DNA of 64,000 nucleotides, from positions 1-64,000 of the forward strand of contig CAYTTR010000011.1 in assembly GCA_964440805.1 (NCBI GenBank), in the 5' to 3' direction. The DNA is from CAYTTR01 sp964440805 (GTDB taxonomy: Bacteria; Acidobacteriota; Aminicenantia; Aminicenantales; Aminicenantaceae). A model generated the notes under the pieces. That model ran no database searches. It had not been told where the DNA came from and saw only the letters and a program-made list of their open reading frames with translations. Shown one piece after another: positions 42,890 through 52,303 of the stretch (position 1 is the stretch's first letter; every line of letters begins with the position of its first letter). The translations under genes and the position numbers were made by a program.

Positions 42890-43915
42890 ATGTGGCCTTC
42901 ACTTGAGTGGAAAGAAAACAGGCTTGTCCTTATTGACCAGCGGCATTTGCCCTATAAGCAAATCTATGTTGAGTGTCGAAGCCATGAAGATGTTGCTCGG
43001 TCGATTGAAAAAATGATTATCCGCGGAGCTCCAGCTATAGGAGTGGCTGCTGCTTATGGCGTTGCCCTGGGTATTGCTTCTGTTGAGAATGAATCGGAGC
43101 TTGATTCAGTATTCAGAGATGTCCATGACCGGTTAAGTGTCACCCGGCCAACAGCCAGGAATCTTTTCTGGGCCTTAGAAAGAATGGAAAAAAAATTTAA
43201 AGAAAACCGCAATTTTCCTCTTGATGATTTAAAAACAACACTTATAAAGGAAGCCCGAAGCATTGAGAAAGAGGATGTGGAAATGAACCGCAAGATAGGG
43301 AAATGGGGGAAAAGCCTGATAAAAGATGGAACTGTTATCCTGACTCATTGCAATGCCGGGGCTCTGGCCACAGCCGGCTATGGAACGGCTCTGGGAGTTA
43401 TCCGGGCAGCAGTAGAAGAGGGAAAGAGTATCCGGGTATATGCCGATGAAACAAGGCCGGTTCTCCAGGGAGCAAGACTCACCTGTTGGGAATTGATGAG
43501 AGATAATATTCCTGTTACCCTGATTACTGATAGCACGGCCGGTTTGCTGATGAAGCAAAAAAAGATATCCTTGGTTATTACAGGTGCAGACCGGATTACC
43601 CGGAATGGAGATGTGGCCAACAAAATCGGAACTTATTCTGCAGCTGTTTTAGCCAAAGAAAACAATATTCCTTTCTACGTGGCTGCTCCAACTAATACCA
43701 TTGATTTCAGTCTTAAAAGGGGGGATGAAATTCCAATTGAACAAAGGGATGCCGATGAGGTGAGAAAAATAGGAGATAAGCTTATAGCTCCCGGAGGAGT
43801 CCCGGTGGAGAATCCGGCTTTTGATGTTACTCCGGCTGCTTATGTTACCGCCATTATCAGTCAACATGGGATAGCCCGTCCTCCTTATGAAAAAAACTTA
43901 TCTGTTTGGGAGTAA
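42890..43915 (+). CDS. mtnA: S-methyl-5-thioribose-1-phosphate isomerase
   Basis: MtnA converts methylthioribose-1-phosphate to the ribulose form in methionine salvage. The motifs RGAPAIGVAAAYG, THCNAGALATAGYGTALG (with the catalytic Cys) and TGADRITRNGDVANKIGTY (with the catalytic Asp) are intact. The 341-residue length fits. An AAGGA site lies 5 nt before the ATG. No other mtn genes are present, so the pathway may be shortened. It is followed closely by tsaD. Confidence 0.94.
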   Translation: MWPSLEWKENRLVLIDQRHLPYKQIYVECRSHEDVARSIEKMIIRGAPAIGVAAAYGVALGIASVENESELDSVFRDVHDRLSVTRPTARNLFWALERMEKKFKENRNFPLDDLKTTLIKEARSIEKEDVEMNRKIGKWGKSLIKDGTVILTHCNAGALATAGYGTALGVIRAAVEEGKSIRVYADETRPVLQGARLTCWELMRDNIPVTLITDSTAGLLMKQKKISLVITGADRITRNGDVANKIGTYSAAVLAKENNIPFYVAAPTNTIDFSLKRGDEIPIEQRDADEVRKIGDKLIAPGGVPVENPAFDVTPAAYVTAIISQHGIARPPYEKNLSVWE

Positions 43916-43923
43916 GGCAAAAA

Positions 43924-44928
43924 ATGGACAAAATTCTGGGTATTGAAACCTCTTGTGATGAAACTGCAGCTGCCGTTATTACCGAAGATATTAAGGTTTT
44001 AAGTAATATGGTTCTTTCCCAGGATAAAATTCATGCTCCTTTCGGAGGGATTGTTCCTGAACTGGCCTCGCGGCAGCATATTCTATCCATAAGCTATGTC
44101 GTTGAAGAAGCTTTACAGAGAGCAAAAATTTCTCTAAAAGAAGTAGATGTTTTTTCAGTTACCCAGGGTCCAGGTCTTGTCGGCTCACTCCTGGTAGGAT
44201 TATCTTTTGCCAAGGCATTCTCTTACTATTTTAATAAACCTCTGATTCCTGTTGATCACCTCCAATCACACATTCAGGCTGCTTTTATTGAAAACAGAGA
44301 AATTCCATTTCCATCTCTTGCCCTTTTAGTCTCCGGAGGTCACACTTCACTTTATTTTTTACCATGGAATCTTGAGTACAGGCTGGCCGGAAAAACGAGG
44401 GATGATGCAGCAGGTGAAGCTCTGGATAAAGTAGCCAAGTTTCTGGAATTAGGTTATCCAGGGGGACCGGTGATTGAGAAATTAGCATCAGGCGGTGATC
44501 CTGAGGCATTTCACTTTTCTCTTCCTAAAATGAGTGATAACAGCCTGGATTTCAGTTTCAGCGGTTTTAAAACAGCAGCCTTGCAGCACATAAAAAAGAG
44601 CCGGCTGAAAAAGGAAGATAGACGTTGTGCAGATTTTGTGGCCAGTTTCCAGATGGCGATTGTTCAAGCTCTTATTTCTCAGACAGCCAGGGCTGTAAAA
44701 GAACTGAAGCCGCGTTCTCTCATTCTTTGTGGAGGAGTAGCCCGGAACAAGTTACTTAGAAATGAATTTATTTCCTTGGCGGAAAGCCAGGGATTATTGG
44801 CAGCCATTCCCTCAGCGGAGTTATGTACTGATAACGCGGCTATGGGAGCTGCCCTGGCTGTTGAGCTTATGAAAGAGGGAAAGGATTGGCCCTCAGGCCT
44901 TGATCTCAATGCCTATCCCCGGGTTTAA
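43924..44928 (+). CDS. tsaD: tRNA N6-threonylcarbamoyladenosine synthase subunit TsaD
   Basis: TsaD transfers the threonylcarbamoyl group to A37 of ANN-decoding tRNAs. The ASKHA fold shows ILGIETSCDETAAA, the metal ligands in the DHLQSHIQAAF segment, LLVSGGHTSLY and CGGVARNKLLR. ATG 43924 (8 nt after mtnA, behind GGAG) is preferred to the TTG at 43906, which would overlap mtnA. Length (334) is usual. Confidence 0.95.
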   Translation: MDKILGIETSCDETAAAVITEDIKVLSNMVLSQDKIHAPFGGIVPELASRQHILSISYVVEEALQRAKISLKEVDVFSVTQGPGLVGSLLVGLSFAKAFSYYFNKPLIPVDHLQSHIQAAFIENREIPFPSLALLVSGGHTSLYFLPWNLEYRLAGKTRDDAAGEALDKVAKFLELGYPGGPVIEKLASGGDPEAFHFSLPKMSDNSLDFSFSGFKTAALQHIKKSRLKKEDRRCADFVASFQMAIVQALISQTARAVKELKPRSLILCGGVARNKLLRNEFISLAESQGLLAAIPSAELCTDNAAMGAALAVELMKEGKDWPSGLDLNAYPRV

Positions 44929-45024
44929 CTTTCTGAAGGAAAATGTTTTTTACTAATTGTCCATGACAGTCTTGCCGCCCGCGTCGGATAAAAATGATTT
45001 TTAATTTCTACAGATGCTGATTAC

Positions 45025-45130
45025 TTTTCTCGCTCGTTTCGCCCGCCTTGCTTTTTCCTTCCAAACAAACCGAAAAATCCAGATAAACCAGATAAACGCA
45101 ATCAACGCAAGTAACGCATTAAACGCATTT
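45025..45130. repeat. 9-nt imperfect tandem repeats (locus C)
   Basis: The run AGATAAACC AGATAAACG CAATCAACG CAAGTAACG CATTAAACG keeps a 9-nt period across 45080-45125, with a complementary T-rich segment before it (CTCGCTCGTTTC). It is directly followed by the REP-like palindrome. Confidence 0.6.
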
Positions 45131-45173
45131 CTTCAGGGGAAGGGGTGTCCCTTTGGGGAACGTCCCCCTTTTT
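45128..45173 (-). repeat. REP-like palindrome, copy 1
   Basis: The plus strand reads TTCTTCAGGGGAAGGGGTGT and on through a GGGGAACGTCCCC palindrome to CCCCTTTTTC. It is the near-identical inverse of 53758-53803. In both cases it begins at the stop codon of the adjacent gene and is in the same orientation relative to that gene. Confidence 0.7.
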
Positions 45174-47549
45174 CTAATAGGGAAAAATCTTAATAAAATA
45201 AGGGAATCTGAGCATGGATTCATTTGATTTTTGATTCAGCTTAAGCTTGATTTCATATAAAAAAAGATTTCCTTTCTTGTAGTAATGTTCCGGCCTTATG
45301 ACCAGCTCTTCAATTTCTTCGTTTGTTTTTCCTTCAAAAACAGGAAGATCGAAAAAATAAATTTCTGCTTGATAAATCCCTTCCAGAGAACCGAAATTAA
45401 TCAGGATTTTTTCCAACTCCCTGTTGGAGGCAAAAAGAAAGCGGTAGGACCGGTCTTTATGAAGATAAAATTCAGCTTCTTTTTTAACCACTACATCTTT
45501 CCGCAGAGGAAAAAGGTAGAACCCCAGTTCTTTCTGAGGCGAATAGCGGACTACATGAGATGGGTAAAGAGCTTGTTGCGGATATATTACCCAAAGAAAG
45601 CAAGCTCCACAGAGTATAAAGAGGCAAAAGGCAGAAAGGTGGCTTTTTTCCAAAGTCAATCTTCCCTTGATCAGGCTGTAGGCTGTTAATATTCCCAGAA
45701 TTCCCAATAGCCAAATATAATTAGGCCAGTAACCGCTGTTGCCGATTTTAATAAAAGAAGGAAGAAATGTTGGGAGAAAAAAATGGGTGTTGCTCAGAAA
45801 AACAAAAAGATCACCCGCCCTGGATGTATGTTCGTGGGTGGTTGGCTGATAGAGAAAGCCAGGCTGAAGAAGGAGAATCAGACTGACAACCACTCCGGAC
45901 AAGCTTAAAAACCAGAAAAGAAAGGTAAAGGCTTTTTTGCGGTTCCAAAAAAGAAAATAGCCGACTAGAAGCACTCCTACCCAGGAGAAAGGGGCTAACA
46001 CTCTTCCTTGCGGGCTGTATCCCTGGCGGTGAGTGAAAAAAGCATAATTAAGAAGAAAGGGAAGAGAAATGAATAAAAGACCGAGGAGTTCTTTTCGGGC
46101 TTTCTTCCAGGCTTCTATAAGACCTAAAAGAGAGAAGAAAAAAAAGGGTGAATAAAGAAGAAGGCCGTCTCTCTGGTCGAGGAAATAGTCAAGGAAGCTC
46201 TCCAATCTCCATCGAAGAGGATATCCCAGCACTGCTTCCCTTAGGGCATTTGCTTTCTCAGGGGAAATAACCCCCTCATAAATACTTATGGGAGAAAATG
46301 AGCCGTAAAGGGAATAGATGAAAATGAAGAACCCGGTTATGGAAATAAAAGGAAAGAAAAGAAAAGCTCCTGCCTTAATTCCTAAATTGTGTTTCTTAAT
46401 CAGTTCGTATAGGCAGATAAAAAGAAGGCATAATAGAATCAGGTTATATTTAAGGCCGAACCAGGGGAAAAGGCCCAACAGAAATCCTGTAAACAGAAGA
46501 AGTTTCAGAGAAGGTTTCTGGGGAGAGTTTATTTTCCGGAAGATGAAAATGGAGAATAAAGCTATGGGTACTTCAGGATAAACGTGAATAGAGTAGAATA
46601 GTAACGGAGAAGAAAAGGCATAAAAAAACCATAGGATCAAAGCCAATCTTTCCCTCTCCCATTTTTCTTTAGCAAATAAATAGATTTGAACTCCGAGGAG
46701 AGCTCCCCATAGGGACAAACTGCTTTTAATGATAAATGTCAGAATTCCCCCGCTGAAGAACTGACTCAGCCAGTACCAGGGGAGCACTAAAATAGAAACT
46801 CCGAATAAATTTATGGGGTAGATATAATCACGGCCTTGTTTGCCGGCCCGGGCATACATGCCTAACCTGAAATTAGGCTGTTTTTCCCTGGAATAAAAAT
46901 GAAAATAATCCTGGTCGGCATAGTTGTTGGCTAAGTTTATGTCTTGATCTTGGAGCAGGCTGTGGCTGGTTAAAAGGTAATAAGGTTCATCACCGGAAAA
47001 ACTTAAGCCACGGGAGACAAGAAAGGCTGTTGCTAAATTGTAAATGAGGAAAGCAGTCAGAAAAAGAATAAGTATTTTTTTCTTTTTTGATAGATTTTTC
47101 CATTTTTCTTTCCATGAGGAGATGGTGACCCGGTTGAAAATTACACCGGAATGGATGAAGTTTAATGAAATGAAGCCGGTCAAAACAACGAAAAAAAGAA
47201 AGGCCAGACGAAGATTTAAATCCTGACGGTCAAGATAGAACTTATGGAGTAATGGAGTCAGCAGAAAAAATAGAAAAGGGCAAAAAAGGATCAAATTTTT
47301 CCGGAATACAGAATAGGGTTTCTGCTTGGTGAGTTTAATCTCATTTAAGGAAAGAGCTCTCCAGATTATATAGAAAAAAAGAAGAAAGCCAGTGAAAGCA
47401 GTAAGCATGAACAGAATATCGGCTCGGAATGAATGAGATGAAATGTTTAAGGAGGGAAGCGACCTGAATGAAGCCAGCCATAAAGATGAAGAGACGGAAG
47501 CCCCGAAAAGGACCAAGGCCGGGATTAATATGCTTGCTATCCTCTTCAT
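45174..47549 (-). CDS. large polytopic membrane protein, GT39/ArnT-like glycosyltransferase
   Basis: This 791-residue protein has about 14-18 hydrophobic helices. A periplasmic loop carries FSGDEPYYLLTSHSLLQDQD, which resembles the catalytic first loop (acidic Asp-Glu with a following aromatic) of lipid-phosphate-sugar-dependent transferases of the PMT/ArnT class. The last 130 residues form a soluble periplasmic tail. It probably transfers a sugar from a polyprenyl carrier to lipid or protein at the outer face of the inner membrane. Acceptor unknown. It sits at the left edge of the sugar block. Confidence 0.65.
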   Translation of the reverse strand: MKRIASILIPALVLFGASVSSSLWLASFRSLPSLNISSHSFRADILFMLTAFTGFLLFFYIIWRALSLNEIKLTKQKPYSVFRKNLILFCPFLFFLLTPLLHKFYLDRQDLNLRLAFLFFVVLTGFISLNFIHSGVIFNRVTISSWKEKWKNLSKKKKILILFLTAFLIYNLATAFLVSRGLSFSGDEPYYLLTSHSLLQDQDINLANNYADQDYFHFYSREKQPNFRLGMYARAGKQGRDYIYPINLFGVSILVLPWYWLSQFFSGGILTFIIKSSLSLWGALLGVQIYLFAKEKWERERLALILWFFYAFSSPLLFYSIHVYPEVPIALFSIFIFRKINSPQKPSLKLLLFTGFLLGLFPWFGLKYNLILLCLLFICLYELIKKHNLGIKAGAFLFFPFISITGFFIFIYSLYGSFSPISIYEGVISPEKANALREAVLGYPLRWRLESFLDYFLDQRDGLLLYSPFFFFSLLGLIEAWKKARKELLGLLFISLPFLLNYAFFTHRQGYSPQGRVLAPFSWVGVLLVGYFLFWNRKKAFTFLFWFLSLSGVVVSLILLLQPGFLYQPTTHEHTSRAGDLFVFLSNTHFFLPTFLPSFIKIGNSGYWPNYIWLLGILGILTAYSLIKGRLTLEKSHLSAFCLFILCGACFLWVIYPQQALYPSHVVRYSPQKELGFYLFPLRKDVVVKKEAEFYLHKDRSYRFLFASNRELEKILINFGSLEGIYQAEIYFFDLPVFEGKTNEEIEELVIRPEHYYKKGNLFLYEIKLKLNQKSNESMLRFPYFIKIFPY

Positions 47550-47675
47550 ATTTGTACCTTACGGCAAAAGTTCTTCCTCAGAATAATAATTAGCTGGAAT
47601 TTATGCAAGAGCGGGGAGAAGGGGAAAAAGCTACTGTACCTTGTGAAGGCTTGTAAAGTGTTGTTTACAAGTTTC

Positions 47676-47798
47676 ATGAAAAATGACAAGAGAGGATCAA
47701 ATAAAATCATAGTAATTAGGCCTGCCTACAATGCTATAAAAACTCTGAAAAATACTCTTAATGACATTCCCAAGGAATGGGTGAACGAAATAACTTCA
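47676..47798 (+). pseudogene. N-terminal relic of a GT2 glycosyltransferase
   Basis: The frame from ATG 47676 encodes IIVIRPAYNAIKTL followed by NDIPKEWVNEI, which is the first beta-alpha unit of dolichol-phosphate-mannose-type GT2 enzymes (usual form V-x-P-A-Y-N-A-x-x-T-L, then DEI and a DDGS motif). The homology stops exactly where IILVDD is expected and is replaced by unrelated sequence. The same frame is open into the following TolC gene, but that gene has its own ribosome site, so this is a decayed fragment. Confidence 0.6.
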
Positions 47799-47885
47799 AG
47801 CAAATTTAATCGTATTATAAGATATCACACAGAAAAACTTTATAATATGATGATAAACAGGAAATTTTCGGAGAGGAGGATAAAA

Positions 47886-49019
47886 ATGCAAATAAACCGT
47901 CTGGTTCTGAGCACTTTAGTAGCCCTGATGCTACTTTTTCCTCACGCCTATTCTGAAGATGTTGTTTCTTTGACTCTTGAGGAATGTATAGTCAAGGCCA
48001 TGGAAAATAATCTTAAGGTAGCGGTAGAAGTCTATAATCCAGAATTGGCGGAGGCCAATCTAAGTCTGGCCAAGGAAATGTTCATGCCCCGTTTTGATCT
48101 TAGTTTTGGTTCACGTCATATGGAAGAACCGTCATACTGGTGGCTGCAAGGAGAAGATATGGTAATAGATAAAACAAGTAATTATTCCATGGCCCTGGTT
48201 CAAAGGGTTCCCACAGGCGGGAGTCTGACTCTAAGTTTAAACAGCTATCAGACCAAAACCAATCAGAGTTTCCAATTGATTAACCCCCGCTACGGAAGCA
48301 CTCTTCAGTTCGATTTCAACCAGCCTCTTCTTCGGGATTTCGGTTTTAAAGTCAGCCGGAAGGAAATCATTATAGCTCAAAATAATCTGGATATCAGTTT
48401 AAATCAATACAAATCGGTTCTGACGGATATTATTTACAGGGTGCAGGAAGCCTATTGGAATCTTGTTTTTTCGGTGGAAGACCATAAAGTTAAAAAACAA
48501 TCTTTGGAATTAGCGGAAAAACTGCGGCAAAAGAATAAAAGGGAGGTGGAATTGGGCAAACTGGCTCCTATCGAGCTTCTTAATGCCGAGGCGGTGGTGG
48601 CTTCCCGCGAAGCGGAGCTGCTTCAGGCTGAGGCTTTGATTCGGAGAAATCAGGATATACTGAGCAGTATTATGAACCTTGAATCAGGTGAAAAAATTGA
48701 ATCTTTGAAATTAATTCCTCTTGAGCAACCTGATTTTATAAAAAAGACGGTATCTTTCATGGAAGCAATAGAGACTGCTAAAAATATGAGGCCGGAATTG
48801 GCTCGGAAAAGATTAGAAGCTGAAGAGAAAAAGCTTGAAGTGGGGATGACCACCAATTTCTTTATTTTGCAGTACCAGGAGGAGTTAACAGACGCCCGGT
48901 CCCAAGAGCTGAGAGCCCTGGTTGATTATAATCTTGCTTGGTCCAAGCTGGAAAAAGCAATGGGGACAAGCCTGAAAGAAAGAAATGTTAAAATAAAACG
49001 ATTTTCTTCCGGTTTTTGA
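47886..49019 (+). CDS. TolC-family protein with an internal deletion
   Basis: The start is ATG 47886 behind GAGAGGAGG; the 81-codon extension upstream is relic sequence. After a signal peptide (1-24) the first outer-membrane-factor repeat is complete (LTLEECIVKAMENNLKVAVE to the ARPEL-type position). Then RLEAEEKKLEV runs directly into GMTTNFFILQYQEELTDA, a segment that normally lies near the protein end, so the second barrel pair and most of the second coiled coil (about 120-140 residues) are missing. At 377 residues it is short for the family (about 450-500). It may not form a working channel. Confidence 0.7.
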   Translation: MQINRLVLSTLVALMLLFPHAYSEDVVSLTLEECIVKAMENNLKVAVEVYNPELAEANLSLAKEMFMPRFDLSFGSRHMEEPSYWWLQGEDMVIDKTSNYSMALVQRVPTGGSLTLSLNSYQTKTNQSFQLINPRYGSTLQFDFNQPLLRDFGFKVSRKEIIIAQNNLDISLNQYKSVLTDIIYRVQEAYWNLVFSVEDHKVKKQSLELAEKLRQKNKREVELGKLAPIELLNAEAVVASREAELLQAEALIRRNQDILSSIMNLESGEKIESLKLIPLEQPDFIKKTVSFMEAIETAKNMRPELARKRLEAEEKKLEVGMTTNFFILQYQEELTDARSQELRALVDYNLAWSKLEKAMGTSLKERNVKIKRFSSGF

Positions 49020-49107
49020 AATATCTAATTTAAGGCTTGATATAAAAAAATTATCCATTTCTTCTATCTGGAGAAATAAGGGATAAATATGCTAAGATAA
49101 CGTCAAG

Positions 49108-49887
49108 ATGAAAATCTCGCTGGTAGTGATTACCCTCAATGAGGAGAAAAAACTGGAAGCCTGCCTTCAGAGTGCTAAAAGTGTTGTTTCGGAAATAATT
49201 GTGGTTGATGCCGAAAGCAGGGATGCCACAGTGGAAATTGCCAAAAAATACAAAGCCCGGGTGTTTAAAAGGAAATGGACTAATTTTTCCGACCAGAAAA
49301 ATTTTGCCAACAGCAAAGCAAGATTTCCCTGGATTCTATCCCTTGATGCCGATGAAAGGCTTTCTCCCGAGATTCGCTTAGAGATTAAGACACTTGGTCA
49401 GCAAGAAAAAGAGCCTGAATGCAGTGCCATTTCCATGCCCAGGCTGACCTACTATCTGGGAAGATGGATACGTCACTGCGGCTGGTATCCAGATAGAAAA
49501 ATCAGGTTGTTCAGGAAGGACAAAGCATTCTGGGAAGGAGAATTCGTTCATGAAACACTTGTTGTTGATGGGGAAATAAGAAAGCTAAAGTCTCCTATCC
49601 ACCACTTTACTTATGAAAATATTCAAGAGCATATGGAGCGCATTAATGCTTTTTCCGGGCTGGGAGCCCAGAAACTCTATGCCCGCCAAAAGAAAACCAG
49701 GTGGTATCATCTAACCTTGATTCCATTTTCCAGATTCTTCAAGTCTTACTTCTTGAAGGCAGGATTTCTTGACGGTTTCCCCGGTTTAGTTATTTCAGTT
49801 CTTCATGGTTACGCCCTCTTTGCCCGGTATGCCAAATTGCGGGAAATCTGGAAGAAGGGAGAACGGATTGAGCTTTTTCCAGATTGA
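49108..49887 (+). CDS. GT2 glycosyltransferase, WaaE/KdtX-like
   Basis: The GT-A fold is seen in SLVVITLNEEKKLEACLQSA, then IIVVDAESRDATVEIAKKY, and DADERLSPEI with the metal-binding DAD. The segments KIRLFRKDKAFWEGEFVHE and IHHFTYEN are typical of the LPS-core beta-1,4-glucosyltransferase WaaE group. It acts on the cytoplasmic face during assembly of lipid A-core. It overlaps the next glycosyltransferase by 20 nt. Confidence 0.88.
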   Translation: MKISLVVITLNEEKKLEACLQSAKSVVSEIIVVDAESRDATVEIAKKYKARVFKRKWTNFSDQKNFANSKARFPWILSLDADERLSPEIRLEIKTLGQQEKEPECSAISMPRLTYYLGRWIRHCGWYPDRKIRLFRKDKAFWEGEFVHETLVVDGEIRKLKSPIHHFTYENIQEHMERINAFSGLGAQKLYARQKKTRWYHLTLIPFSRFFKSYFLKAGFLDGFPGLVISVLHGYALFARYAKLREIWKKGERIELFPD

Positions 49888-50995
49888 TTTAGGAACTGAA
49901 TGGAGGGGCGGCCAAAGACAGTCTTTTCTTCTGACCAGGATTTTAAAAGAAAGAGGCTGGCCGGCCTACCTTGTTTGCCAGACAGGCAGTCCTCTTCATT
50001 TAAAGGCAGAAAAGGAAGGATTATCCGTTCTTCCAATAAAAGTGAAGAGTGAGTTTTCTCCTGTCTCTGTGGTCCGCCTGTGCTTCTTGATGAAAAAGAA
50101 AGGCTGTCTTTTGGCCCATTATCATGATGCTCATGCTGCAGCTGTAGGAAAAGCTGCTTCCTCTCTGGTTAAGGTTCCGTTCCAGGTTCTTTCCCGGAGG
50201 GTTGATTTTCCCCTCCGGAAAAACCCGTTATCCAACTGGAAATACAAAAATAAGCTGGATGCAATAATTGCCATCTCCCATGGAGTAAAAAAGGTTTTGA
50301 TGGAAGGAGGAATCAATCCCGATTTAATTCATGTTATTCCCTCAGGCATAGATTTCTCTTCCTATGAGAACGTCACCTCTTCCGATTATCTCCGGAAAGA
50401 ACTGTCCTTTAAAGATGATGACTATTTAGTTGGTATTGTGGCCCACTTAGCTGATCACAAAGGCCACCGTTATTTTATTGAAGCTGCCGGGATTTTAAAA
50501 AAGAGAGCTCCAAAAATAAAATTAATTATTGTAGGAGAAGGGCCTTTGAAAATTGAATTGACTAAGCAGGTCAAAAAAATCCAAGTAGATGACATGGTAT
50601 TTTTTCTGGGTTTCAGGGAAGATATTCCTCAGATTCTGGCCTCCCTCGACCTGTTTGTTCTTTCTTCATATTTGGAAGGACTGGGAAGCAGTTTGCTTGA
50701 TGCCATGGCCAGTCGCTTGCCGGTAGTGGCCACTAAGGTAGGGGGGATTCCGGAGGTAGTCATAGCTGGAGAAACAGGATTATTGGTCCCCAGCCGGAAC
50801 CCGGAAGCTCTGGCTGAAGCTATTCTCGAACTCTACCGGGACAGGGAGAAAGCTTCCTGCCTGGGAGAAAGGGGATATGAAGTGGTTCAACAAAAATTCT
50901 CTGATAAAGCCATGGCCGGCCGGATAATTTCTCTTTATCAGGAATTGGCTTTGAAAAAGGGAATCCCGGTACCGGAGAATATCGAATCAGTTTAG
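49868..50995 (+). CDS. GT4 glycosyltransferase
   Basis: The GT-B fold is shown by an N-terminal FFQIDLGTEWRGGQRQSFLL and the C-terminal donor site with VGIVAHLADHKGHRYFIEAA, FLGFREDIPQIL and SSYLEGLGSSLLDAMA with the E-x7-E pair. TTG 49868 is the likely start, since GGGAG lies 6 nt before it and homology begins there; the longer frame from 49805 is not supported. It overlaps the GT2 gene, so both probably act in the same envelope sugar chain. Confidence 0.86.
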   Translation: MSFFQIDLGTEWRGGQRQSFLLTRILKERGWPAYLVCQTGSPLHLKAEKEGLSVLPIKVKSEFSPVSVVRLCFLMKKKGCLLAHYHDAHAAAVGKAASSLVKVPFQVLSRRVDFPLRKNPLSNWKYKNKLDAIIAISHGVKKVLMEGGINPDLIHVIPSGIDFSSYENVTSSDYLRKELSFKDDDYLVGIVAHLADHKGHRYFIEAAGILKKRAPKIKLIIVGEGPLKIELTKQVKKIQVDDMVFFLGFREDIPQILASLDLFVLSSYLEGLGSSLLDAMASRLPVVATKVGGIPEVVIAGETGLLVPSRNPEALAEAILELYRDREKASCLGERGYEVVQQKFSDKAMAGRIISLYQELALKKGIPVPENIESV

Positions 50996-51007
50996 GGGAG
51001 GATTTAT

Positions 51008-52117
51008 TTGACTCTGGAAAAAATTGAGCTTTTTCTTCTCAAGCTTCCATATATTCATTACTTTGAAACAAGCCTGGGGAGAGAAAATGAAAAGATATTT
51101 ATTTTGACCAAAGTCATCTCTCAGGGAGTTGCCGGATACGGAGAGGTTACAGTTTCACCGGTGCCGTATTATTCTTATGAAACCACCAAAACCGCTTGGC
51201 ATGTTTTGGAGGAGTTTTTGATTCCTCTTGTTTTCCAGGAAAAAATTGAGGATCCGGAAATTTTTTCCTCTAAGGTGAAAAAATATCGAGGTCATTTCAT
51301 GGCCAAGGCTGGTCTGGAGCTGGCGCTCTGGGATCTAAAAGGTAAAAAAGAAGGGCTTTCTCTTTTTGAAATTTATGGTGGGAAAAACAAAGAAATACCT
51401 TCCGGAGTAAGTGTGGGCATTCAAGAAACTCCCGATGAACTTATTCATCGTATTCAAGCCTTTCTGGAGGAAGGTTACCGCCGGGTAAAACTGAAAATAA
51501 AACCAGGCTGGGATTTGAATCTCTGCCGGAAAGTAAGAGGGAACTTCCCGGAACTACTTCTCCAGGTGGATGCTAACGGCGCTTACAGTCCCGCTCACCA
51601 GGAACACTTGAAAAAATTGGATGAATTCAATCTATTGATGATTGAACAGCCATATCCGCCTTATGATCTCTGGGAACATAGTAAACTTCAGAGACTTCTG
51701 AAGACGTCTCTATGTTTGGATGAAAGCATTATTTCCTTGGAATCCACCAGAAGTGCCCTGGAGATGGGAAGCTGCCGGATAATAAACATCAAAGTAGGTC
51801 GGGTAGGCGGAATTGTGGAAGCCGTAAAAATTCATAATTACTGCTTAAAGAAGGGAGTTCTGGTTTGGTGCGGCGGAATGCTTGAATCCGGAGTGGGCCG
51901 GGCTCATAATATTCACTTGGCCAGTTTGCCCGGCTTTAGTCTTCCGCCTGATCTTTCGGCCAGCAGCAGGTATTTTTCCCAGGATATAATCGATCCTCCC
52001 ATAGAATTGACTCCTCGCGGCACAATAATGGTACCCAAGGGGCCTGGCATAGGTGTTAATCCCCAGGAAGATAGAATTCGAAAACAAGCTATTTTGCACA
52101 AGGAATATAAGCCTTAA
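51008..52117 (+). CDS. menC: enolase-superfamily enzyme, o-succinylbenzoate synthase / N-acylamino-acid racemase type
   Basis: The fold of the MLE subgroup is clear. A KLKIK motif supplies the first Lys, DAN, EQP and DES give the three metal ligands, and KVGR holds the second Lys; GGMLESG and the ending DLSASSRYF are the MenC2/NSAR-type signature. The family makes o-succinylbenzoate for menaquinone, or racemises N-succinyl amino acids. No other men genes are in the window, and the neighbours are glycosyltransferases, so the racemase role is possible. Start is TTG after GGGGAGG. Confidence 0.75.
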   Translation: MTLEKIELFLLKLPYIHYFETSLGRENEKIFILTKVISQGVAGYGEVTVSPVPYYSYETTKTAWHVLEEFLIPLVFQEKIEDPEIFSSKVKKYRGHFMAKAGLELALWDLKGKKEGLSLFEIYGGKNKEIPSGVSVGIQETPDELIHRIQAFLEEGYRRVKLKIKPGWDLNLCRKVRGNFPELLLQVDANGAYSPAHQEHLKKLDEFNLLMIEQPYPPYDLWEHSKLQRLLKTSLCLDESIISLESTRSALEMGSCRIINIKVGRVGGIVEAVKIHNYCLKKGVLVWCGGMLESGVGRAHNIHLASLPGFSLPPDLSASSRYFSQDIIDPPIELTPRGTIMVPKGPGIGVNPQEDRIRKQAILHKEYKP

Positions 52118-52189
52118 AAAATAATGGTTCTCATACAAAAGTTCTTGGGCTGATTTCAAACGCTCTCAACGATTGTTTATCCGGCCCTT

Positions 52190-52218
52190 TTGACATTTGG
52201 CTTAAGAATTCATATATT
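52190..52218 (+). promoter_or_regulatory. sigma70-type promoter before the GpgS-like gene
   Basis: TTGACA (52190-52195) and TATATT (52213-52218) are 17 bp apart. The leader to the GTG at 52304 would be about 80 nt, so this gene need not depend on the upstream operon. Confidence 0.65.
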
Positions 52219-52303
52219 AAAAACACATACGGCTTGAAATAAAGCAAAGAAGCTGGGAAAGTGCGAAAAGAGTTAATCCTATTGCTTTTCCAGGAGGAAA
52301 AGG

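Noticed and set aside
47643..47885. N-terminal extension of the TolC gene
   Set aside because: The extension carries glycosyltransferase-like relic sequence, while a strong ribosome site and signal peptide begin at ATG 47886.
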